Under the pieces are notes generated by a model, which was not told the DNA's origin, made no database searches, and saw only the letters and a list, made by a program, of their open reading frames with translations. A DNA stretch of 21,212 bases from a virus: IMG/VR virus record IMGVR_UViG_3300044695_003290, positions 1 to 21,212 of that record, one strand, 5' to 3'. Below are positions 14,118-18,333 of the stretch, one piece after another (positions within the stretch are counted from its first letter, which is position 1; the number at the start of each line of letters is the position of its first letter). The translations under genes were made by a program, and so were the position numbers.

Positions 14118-14767
14118 AATCCTAATTGTTTGTTAACGTATTCTACTAATGGGTCAATAACTTGTTTTTCGTATTGTTTAGGATTTCTACTATACCAAGT
14201 TGATAATCTTTGTTTGATACCAAAAGTTTTTTCCTTTTCAAATCTAAGTTTTTTATCATTTTCTCCGTGTTCACTCCAGTAATTAAAAAAGTCACGTAAC
14301 ATTTGTTTTGGATATTCTTCAACATATTCAGTAAGTGAATCGTAAAACTTGATTTTACGTTCTTCTATTGTTATTTGTTTATTTGTTTCTTGTTTATTTA
14401 TACTACTATTGCTTTCACGTTGCTTTGTTCCGTGCTTTATCATTGCTTTATCAAGTGCTTTATCAGGTGCTTTATCAAAATTTGATAGGGCAACTATATT
14501 ACTTGAATACTGATTTTTACTTTTTTCAATCAAGTTTATAAACCCAAACTCCACTAAATCATTCAGCGTATTTATATAAGTGTTATAACTTCTTATTCCA
14601 ATAGCTTCTTTTGCCATCGTTGTAGGAAGTCCGAATTTTTCCTTCCAACCTAATCGATTACAATGTTCAATTATAAAAAAATAAAGTGCCGTGTGATTTG
14701 GATTGATTCGTTCAGGATTCTCAAAACTCCAATCAAACCATTTCCTACTTAATTCATAACTATTCAT
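14114..14767 (-). CDS. Replication initiator-like protein (winged helix plus DnaD/DnaT-like end)
   Basis: The protein has 217 residues. Residues 1-95 look like a winged-helix DNA-binding domain (SYNTYINTLNDLVEFGFINL, then IEKSKNQYSSNIVALS). A polar linker (about 97-140) includes a repeated Asp-Lys-Ala unit (DKAPDKALDKAMIKHG) and Gln/Asn-rich sequence. The C-terminal part (YPKQMLRDFFNYWSEHGEND, RFEKEKTFGIKQRLSTWYSR) resembles ends of DnaD/DnaT-like helicase-loading proteins. It likely recognises the origin and loads the ATPase encoded next. The linker-coding DNA holds four direct repeats that could be the origin itself, as in lambda O. It overlaps the helicase start (ATGA) and the end of the 56-residue gene. 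Confidence 0.8.
   Translation of the reverse strand: MNSYELSRKWFDWSFENPERINPNHTALYFFIIEHCNRLGWKEKFGLPTTMAKEAIGIRSYNTYINTLNDLVEFGFINLIEKSKNQYSSNIVALSNFDKAPDKALDKAMIKHGTKQRESNSSINKQETNKQITIEERKIKFYDSLTEYVEEYPKQMLRDFFNYWSEHGENDKKLRFEKEKTFGIKQRLSTWYSRNPKQYEKQVIDPLVEYVNKQLGL
14433..14477. repeat. Four direct repeats (iteron-like) inside the initiator gene; candidate origin
   Basis: On the + strand TGCTTTATCA occurs four times, at 14433, 14444, 14456 and 14468, with spacing of 11, 12 and 12 bases, about one helical turn. An AT-rich stretch lies on both sides (14370-14405 and 14477-14500). Placement in the linker-coding part of an initiator gene resembles the lambda O/ori arrangement. The origin role is inference; the repeats are seen directly. 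Confidence 0.65.
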
Positions 14768-14930
14768 TGTTAAATTTTAAAAAATTCATTAACTCTATAA
14801 CATCTTCAGGTTCTAAAACGTAATATGTAGTAGCGTGACCATTTAAAATTGAAACGCCTATTGCATTTCCATCTAAATAAACAAATTCAATTTCCCCATT
14901 TTCATTTTCTCCTTTCAAACAATTTCTCAT
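14760..14930 (-). CDS. Small protein, 56 residues, first gene of replication unit
   Basis: The frame encodes MRNCLKGENENGEIEFVYLD, then GNAIGVSILNGHATTYYVLE and PEDVIELMNFLKFNNE. It looks like a compact beta/helix protein with an acidic surface; no family is recognised. It starts at ATG 14930, 20 bases behind the U-tract of the leader hairpin, and its stop overlaps the initiator gene by 8 bases. Because it is the first gene after the attenuator-like leader, its product or translation might take part in control of the replication genes, but nothing proves this. Confidence 0.75.
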   Translation of the reverse strand: MRNCLKGENENGEIEFVYLDGNAIGVSILNGHATTYYVLEPEDVIELMNFLKFNNE

Positions 14931-14950
14931 ATCTTAAAATTTTAATAAAT

Positions 14951-15043
14951 AAAAAAAACCCTCGCTTTATCCGTAGCCTTCGACCTCTACTTCAAAAACA
15001 AGGGTAATAATACCTTAGCACTTATAATGTCGAAGGAGTGCGT
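14951..15043 (-). ncRNA. Structured leader RNA with terminator hairpin (attenuator-like)
   Basis: About 90 bases between the promoter-like box at 15047 and the first replication gene hold several pairings on the minus strand. CCTTCGAC (15029-15036) pairs perfectly with GTCGAAGG (14977-14984). GCACT (15037-15041) pairs with AGTGC (15018-15022). ACCCTTG (14999-15005) pairs with CGAGGGT (14958-14964, one G-U) and is followed by eight U (14951-14958), a terminator. ACCCTT can instead pair with AAGGTA just upstream (15010-15016), so a terminator and an antiterminator form are both possible, and the 8-base stem crosses the terminator stem as a pseudoknot. Whether it is an attenuator, riboswitch-like element or independent small RNA is open. 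Confidence 0.65.
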
Positions 15044-15046
15044 TTA

Positions 15047-15054
15047 CAAATATA
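15047..15054 (-). promoter_or_regulatory. -7 box of replication-operon promoter
   Basis: TATATTTG matches the Bacteroidota -7 element exactly, 5 to 8 bases before the structured leader. No good TTG is found 19-22 bases upstream, so the promoter may be weak or activated. It lies directly behind the stop of the 63-residue gene. Confidence 0.5.
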
Positions 15055-15065
15055 CAAACTATTTT

Positions 15066-15257
15066 TTAATCTGATTCGAAATTCTTATAATAATTTCTTT
15101 CAATATCAATTCGTCTTTTCCACTTCTTAATCTTTCGAAAGTTTACTTTATCAGTTCCGTTGTATAACTTTCTTTTCTTATCAGGAATATGAAATACAAC
15201 TTTTGAAGGTGTCCAATCACTCAAAAACATTTTGCGTAGTATTTTAATAACGCTCAT
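15066..15257 (-). CDS. Small basic protein, 63 residues
   Basis: The protein begins MSVIKILRKMFLSDWTPSKV and has a high content of Lys and Arg in its second half (KKRKLYNGTDKVNFRKIKKW and onward). No family is recognised. Such a charge suggests nucleic-acid binding, but there is no clear motif. The start overlaps the previous stop (ATGA) and it is the last gene of the early operon before the leader RNA. Confidence 0.68.
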   Translation of the reverse strand: MSVIKILRKMFLSDWTPSKVVFHIPDKKRKLYNGTDKVNFRKIKKWKRRIDIERNYYKNFESD

Positions 15258-15388
15258 AACTTTTCGTATTCTTGAATTACTAATTCTATTGCTTCGCTTA
15301 TTAACTTAGGGTCTAACATATCCGAGTCATCACCTAAACGCCAATTATTATATTGCTTTAAAATTTCAATAGCTTCTTTTAAACTCAC
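15254..15388 (-). CDS. Small conserved-type protein, 44 residues, GTG start
   Basis: The frame encodes MSLKEAIEILKQYNNWRLGD, then DSDMLDPKLISEAIELVIQE and YEKL. The pattern EAIxILKxxNxWRxGxD, then DPKxIxxAI, is one that I recognise from many phage and plasmid small proteins of unknown function, so I trust it despite its size. It starts with GTG at 15388, overlapping the preceding stop as GTGA, and ends by overlapping the next start (ATGA). It is helical and acidic. Confidence 0.75.
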   Translation of the reverse strand: MSLKEAIEILKQYNNWRLGDDSDMLDPKLISEAIELVIQEYEKL

Positions 15389-15567
15389 AATTTTTCTATT
15401 TCGTTGACTACTTCCTTCCAGTGCTTTATTCTAACTATGTCTAATGTTTCCATTATTAACATATGGCATAGATAAATAGCGCAGTGTTTTGCTTTTTCGT
15501 ATTCTTTAACTCCTAACTTAAAACAAAAATGTTGAACTAAGTTTATCGCTTCATTTTTTGGTGTCAT
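15385..15567 (-). CDS. Small helical protein, 60 residues
   Basis: The protein begins MTPKNEAINLVQHFCFKLGV and continues with KAKHCAIYLCHMLIMETLDI and WKEVVNEIEKL at the end. I recall this layout (an AIxLV start, a Cys-Ala helix and a WxEVxxEIEKL end) from small proteins of Bacteroidota phages; the function is not known. It is wholly helical, without membrane segment or metal site beyond three scattered Cys. It is coupled on both sides, by ATGA upstream and GTGA downstream. Confidence 0.75.
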   Translation of the reverse strand: MTPKNEAINLVQHFCFKLGVKEYEKAKHCAIYLCHMLIMETLDIVRIKHWKEVVNEIEKL

Positions 15568-15791
15568 ATATTTGATTTAATAATGATTGAATCTTTATTT
15601 ACTACATAATTACGCTTTGTTTTGTACTCCTGCATAAACTGAAGATAACGTTTAGCACCGTGACAATCGTGTACATCGCTTTCAAAATACTCCTTACCTT
15701 GCATTAATTCAAGTTTTAATCTTTCAATCATTGAATCTAACGTTTTAAAATCCGTATATTCAAAAGTTGCAGTTACTTGCTTTGCTTTCAT
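15564..15791 (-). CDS. Hypothetical protein, 75 residues
   Basis: The protein begins MKAKQVTATFEYTDFKTLDS and has a helix with IERLKLELMQGKEYFESDVH, then a basic aromatic end. No family is recognised. The leader is AAACCTAAACACGATATG: the 8-base word AAACACGA again stands directly against the start codon, with one base between. It overlaps the stop of the preceding gene and the start of the next gene (ATGA in each case). Confidence 0.7.
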   Translation of the reverse strand: MKAKQVTATFEYTDFKTLDSMIERLKLELMQGKEYFESDVHDCHGAKRYLQFMQEYKTKRNYVVNKDSIIIKSNI

Positions 15792-15961
15792 ATCGTGTTT
15801 AGGTTTTTATCAGTTTCACTCCAACGTAAAGTTCGTGCTTTAGCGTGACAAACTCGCATATAATGTTCGATATTCATCCTGCCTAAGTTTTTTTCTTTTT
15901 GGTCTAACCAATAATCAATAATTTCAACTAAAGTCGGTTTTGCTTTTTTAGACGTTCTCAT
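15788..15961 (-). CDS. Small basic protein, 57 residues
   Basis: The protein begins MRTSKKAKPTLVEIIDYWLD, followed by QKEKNLGRMNIEHYMRVCHA, and ends KNLNTI. It is charged and helical. No family is recognised; the basic start may bind nucleic acid. I chose ATG 15961, which overlaps the stop of the 48-residue membrane gene (ATGA). A longer open frame reaches back to 16033, but that part only re-reads the membrane gene in another frame. Confidence 0.68.
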   Translation of the reverse strand: MRTSKKAKPTLVEIIDYWLDQKEKNLGRMNIEHYMRVCHAKARTLRWSETDKNLNTI

Positions 15962-16104
15962 CGCATTAAAATTAAAGTTAATAGAAACCCACCAATAGCA
16001 GATAGAACTAACGGAAAAAAGCCTAAAAAGCACATTAAAATGTCTTTATCTTCTTCGTTGCGTGGTGTAACTTGGTCTAATAAGTCAAAAAAGTAATTTT
16101 TCAT
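15958..16104 (-). CDS. Small membrane protein, 48 residues
   Basis: The frame encodes MKNYFFDLLDQVTPRNEEDK, then DILMCFLGFFPLVLSAIGGF and LLTLILMR. The charged first 20 residues are followed by one strong membrane segment (about 23-47), so the N-terminus probably lies in the cytoplasm or is held at the inner membrane. I recall very similar small proteins in flavobacterial phages, with unknown role; an early anti-host or superinfection function is possible. ATG 16104 stands after the pseudoknot-like element, and its stop overlaps the next start (ATGA). Confidence 0.75.
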   Translation of the reverse strand: MKNYFFDLLDQVTPRNEEDKDILMCFLGFFPLVLSAIGGFLLTLILMR

Positions 16105-16126
16105 AGTATAAAAGTTAATTGTTAAT

Positions 16127-16152
16127 GTGCGTTTACGAGTCGCACCCCTCGT
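16127..16152 (-). promoter_or_regulatory. Compact pseudoknot-like element before the small membrane gene
   Basis: On the minus strand ACGAG (16148-16152), GG, GTGCG (16141-16145), A, CTCGT (16135-16139), AAA, CGCAC (16127-16131) form two interlocked perfect 5-base stems, the layout of an H-type pseudoknot. It lies in the 53-base gap between two early genes. The 10-mer GTAAACGCAC also occurs at the start of the leader RNA at 15037-15046. Confidence 0.45.
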
Positions 16153-16157
16153 TTTTA

Positions 16158-16400
16158 TTATTTTACTATAATTGATTGTCTTGTGCTAAATTTTAAAGTT
16201 AAACCACATTCTGTTGTTACCATTATACTATTCAATCCTGAAAATAGTTGTTGATTGTTACTAACGCTTAAAACTTTTATTATTGGCGAATCTTTTTTTA
16301 TTGAACCACAAAGAACAGATTTCTCATTTTTAGAATTTAATTGATAACCTGTGTATTGTATTATCATCCCTACTTCAATGTTTTTTGCTGTTGTTTTCAT
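16158..16400 (-). CDS. First gene of the early operon, 80 residues, unknown
   Basis: The protein begins MKTTAKNIEVGMIIQYTGYQ, continues SPIIKVLSVSNNQQLFSGLN and ends with SIMVTTECGLTLKFSTRQSI. The mix of short beta strands and turns resembles a small beta barrel; an Ile/Val-rich strand followed by a turn and a second strand recalls Hint-like folds, but no catalytic residues for that are convincing. It directly follows promoter P4. ATG 16400 is chosen; an upstream in-frame TTG lies within the promoter region and is not believable. As the first early gene it might act on the host, but its role is not known. Confidence 0.72.
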   Translation of the reverse strand: MKTTAKNIEVGMIIQYTGYQLNSKNEKSVLCGSIKKDSPIIKVLSVSNNQQLFSGLNSIMVTTECGLTLKFSTRQSIIVK

Positions 16401-16424
16401 AATTGTTTTTCTTAATTGTTTCAA

Positions 16425-16455
16425 CAAAGATATTTATTCTTTTTAATATAACAAC
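16425..16455 (-). promoter_or_regulatory. Bacteroidota-type promoter P4 (early operon)
   Basis: GTTG (16452-16455) is followed by 19 bases and TATCTTTG (16425-16432) on the minus strand. The spacer contains TTATATTAAAAAGAATA as in P2 and P3, and the leader contains AAACAATTAA. It lies behind the terminator of the late operon and starts the early genes. Confidence 0.78.
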
Positions 16456-16493
16456 TATTTTATGAATTATTTTTAAAAATATTTTTTCTAAAA

Positions 16494-16521
16494 CTAAAAA
16501 ACCCCTACCGAAGTAAGGGTT
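16494..16521 (-). terminator. Terminator with UUCG loop closing the lysis operon
   Basis: On the minus strand AACCCTTAC (16513-16521), loop TTCG, GTAGGGGTT (16500-16508) and a run of T form a 9-pair stem with one G-U and a stable UUCG loop. It lies 49 bases behind the last late gene, and promoter P4 follows. A TATATTTG box (16562-16569) between the gene and the hairpin could also start a short RNA that ends here. Confidence 0.88.
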
Positions 16522-16569
16522 TCTCGTTAACAATTAACTACTATTATGAAGAAATCAGGTACAAATATA

Positions 16570-16797
16570 CTATTTTAATCGTTTCGAAATGTATCTACCT
16601 AAAACTTTTCCTACAAAATTCAATAACGGCTTTTGAGCATCGACTTTCACCTCGACTTTGTCATCCGTTTTTGTGACTTCGATGTCTAAGTTCTTAGTAT
16701 CTAATTTCACTTCGCTAATTGTTTCATCTCTTTTAATCTCTAATGATGCATCATTCACTTGGATTTCTACTTCTACATTCTTTTTTTTCTTTGCCAT
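16570..16797 (-). CDS. Small protein with cationic amphipathic tail, next to endolysin
   Basis: The protein has 75 residues. MAKKKKNVEVEIQVNDASLE and TKNLDIEVTKTDDKVEVKVD form repeated beta-strand-like units alternating Val and charge. The last 20 residues (KPLLNFVGKVLGRYISKRLK) form a basic amphipathic helix. I recall this two-part layout from small genes beside endolysins in Bacteroidota phages. A role in lysis, perhaps at the membrane, is inferred from position and tail; there is no signal peptide and no membrane helix. It is the last gene of the late operon: one base separates it from the endolysin gene, and a terminator follows. Confidence 0.75.
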   Translation of the reverse strand: MAKKKKNVEVEIQVNDASLEIKRDETISEVKLDTKNLDIEVTKTDDKVEVKVDAQKPLLNFVGKVLGRYISKRLK

Positions 16798-16798
16798 T

Positions 16799-17317
16799 TT
16801 ATTGTTCGTTTGTTGTTATTACTCCTTTTGCTTCTAAATGAACTTTTCGAACGTTAGCAGGTTGTGCTACCTTCCACGCAGTTCTACGTGCTTTAAATAA
16901 TCTATTCTTTGCTATTCTTGAAACACTAACCGAATTACCTTGATTGCCACCTAAAACGTGAAAATGTGTCACGTCTTCGCCTACATAAATTCCAACGTGT
17001 CCTCCTCCGTTTCTTCTAAACGTAAGAATATCACCTAACATAGGTTCTGTTACAGGATTACCCCAATTAGACCAAGATAACGCCCATAATGGTTTATCTA
17101 TTACGTCTAACCCTGCCATCTTTGCACAATAAGCAATAAACAAACCACACCAAGCAATCTCGTCTGAATTGTAAACACTTGCTAATTTTAGTTCACGCGC
17201 CCAACCTAAAATAATTGGATTGTGTTCTTTACCTACAATCTCTTTAACCCCAAGTTGTTTAATCGCTTGAACTAAAATACGGGGTGCTTTTTCTTCTTTT
17301 AACCAATCGTAACTCAT
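16799..17317 (-). CDS. CHAP/NlpC-P60-like peptidoglycan hydrolase (endolysin)
   Basis: The protein has 172 residues. Cys57 in SDEIAWCGLFIAYC, His107 in RRNGGGHVGIYVGED and the polar Asn region (HVLGGNQGNSVSVS) near 120-132 give the Cys-His-polar catalytic layout of CHAP/NlpC-P60-type amidases or endopeptidases; I would place it with the TIGR02594-type family. It should cut cell-wall cross-bridges at the end of infection. There is no signal peptide, so it depends on the holin-like protein encoded directly upstream (ATGA overlap at 17314-17317). The C-terminal 20 residues are Lys/Ala-rich and probably bind or fold loosely. Confidence 0.88.
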   Translation of the reverse strand: MSYDWLKEEKAPRILVQAIKQLGVKEIVGKEHNPIILGWARELKLASVYNSDEIAWCGLFIAYCAKMAGLDVIDKPLWALSWSNWGNPVTEPMLGDILTFRRNGGGHVGIYVGEDVTHFHVLGGNQGNSVSVSRIAKNRLFKARRTAWKVAQPANVRKVHLEAKGVITTNEQ

Positions 17318-17526
17318 TCTTCGATTAATTCATCTTTTGGTACAATAGCAAAATAATTAGTGTCATTAAATTCTCTTGTAGCCGTGTTATTAGTCTTACC
17401 ATAACAATCATATAAACGATGTTTTAAATCTTGTACATCTGAATGCGTGTACCATAGCCACATTGCAAGAACTCCCGTTGCACCTTGTTTTTTAATTACT
17501 TCTAAAATTTGGTTTAAATTAATCAT
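17314..17526 (-). CDS. Holin-like small membrane protein, 70 residues
   Basis: The protein begins MINLNQILEVIKKQGATGVL and has a membrane segment of about 15 residues (GATGVLAMWLWYTHS) followed by a charged region with HRLYDCYGK. This resembles small phage proteins of the BhlA/holin-like type that I recall beside endolysins, with one membrane segment, a short N-terminal helix and a charged tail. The membrane segment is short, so its role as a pore is not certain; it could also be an anchor or regulator of lysis. It lies directly before the endolysin gene and overlaps it by ATGA, and follows the 84-residue gene after one base. Confidence 0.72.
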   Translation of the reverse strand: MINLNQILEVIKKQGATGVLAMWLWYTHSDVQDLKHRLYDCYGKTNNTATREFNDTNYFAIVPKDELIEE

Positions 17527-17527
17527 T

Positions 17528-17782
17528 TTATCTCGGTCTTGTTTTTTGTACTATTCTTTCTATCCAACTTCCGTTCAATGGTTGTGTACCGCCTAAAGCA
17601 AGTGAAATTTGTTGATATAAATCACCTTCCGTATTTCTTACTTGAAGTTTAATAGCAATGTCTAATAAAATATTATTGCTTTTTATATCCGCGTTATATG
17701 CTTTAGCAATTGATTGAATCCAAGAACCATTAATTGTTTCTGTTTCCCCAAGATTATTTGCCCATTGTTCTATTAAACTCAT
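17528..17782 (-). CDS. Small protein with two internal repeats, 84 residues
   Basis: The protein carries the segment LGETETINGSWIQSIAKAY (about 11-29) and again LGGTQPLNGSWIERIVQKT (about 63-81), so it has an internal duplication around the motif (I/L)NGSWI. I recall such proteins in Bacteroidota phages after the connector gene, without known function. It is helical and neutral, with no membrane segment. It begins by overlapping the connector's stop (ATGA), so it is probably a small virion or assembly component rather than part of the lysis group. Confidence 0.78.
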   Translation of the reverse strand: MSLIEQWANNLGETETINGSWIQSIAKAYNADIKSNNILLDIAIKLQVRNTEGDLYQQISLALGGTQPLNGSWIERIVQKTRPR

Positions 17783-18333
17783 AAGATAAGTATTTGATTA
17801 TTATATCCGTTTCCGTGTTCATAGTTACAAGTTCCGTGACAACATCCAGTACAACCAATACAATCAATCATAGGGCGTAAATCCGTGTCACGATTTTCTT
17901 CAGAAATAAATTCAGGAAAAAGATTCTTGTTTTTGATTAACCATTTAATTAATCGTTGTTCAAAGAATGAAGCCTTTTGTGCGTAGTGTTCCATTCCAAA
18001 AGCTACTTCACGTTGACTTACCGAACTTGAAAAATCACCGCTTTGAGTTTGAAGACCTTTGTTTTTAAGTTGATATGTTAAACCAAAAACCGCATCTTCA
18101 GCAGAACGCCACGCCACGATAGGTTGAATAAACTTAATTAACGTTTCTTCGTCATTCGTAGCCGTTTGTTGGTTATAAACATCGAGCATATAATTAAAGA
18201 AATAAGTTCCTAAAATTGGCATAACCCTAAGTTGTGCTTGTGTTGCTATATATGGAGTAACATCCGTAACGTCTACATTTGCCGTTATAGGTGTATTCGT
18301 CTTTAGGTAGTTTTCAGTTATAAAATAAAGCAT
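17779..18333 (-). CDS. Head-tail connector-like protein with Cys-rich tail, 184 residues
   Basis: The protein has 184 residues and a helical body (TPYIATQAQLRVMPILGTYF, then QPIVAWRSAEDAVFGLTYQL), which I associate with the DUF6712-type head-tail connectors that sit below the portal. It likely forms a ring between portal and tail. Its C-terminus is odd: DCIGCTGCCHGTC around residues 159-171 contains five Cys and one His, which could bind metal or form disulfides. Start and stop are coupled: the ATG shares one base with the portal gene's stop (TAATG), and the stop overlaps the next gene (ATGA). Confidence 0.75.
   Translation of the reverse strand: MLYFITENYLKTNTPITANVDVTDVTPYIATQAQLRVMPILGTYFFNYMLDVYNQQTATNDEETLIKFIQPIVAWRSAEDAVFGLTYQLKNKGLQTQSGDFSSSVSQREVAFGMEHYAQKASFFEQRLIKWLIKNKNLFPEFISEENRDTDLRPMIDCIGCTGCCHGTCNYEHGNGYNNQILIL

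Noticed and set aside
14370-14480. CRISPR-like array
   Set aside because: The repeat unit is 10 bases with 1-2 base gaps inside a coding frame; there are no spacers and no cas genes.
15961-16033. Hydrophobic N-terminus (signal-peptide-like) on the 57-residue protein
   Set aside because: It is an out-of-frame reading of the 48-residue membrane gene, which fits the operon by ATGA coupling.
16401-16427. Start of the first early gene at TTG 16427
   Set aside because: It would lie on the -7 box of promoter P4; ATG 16400 has a normal leader.
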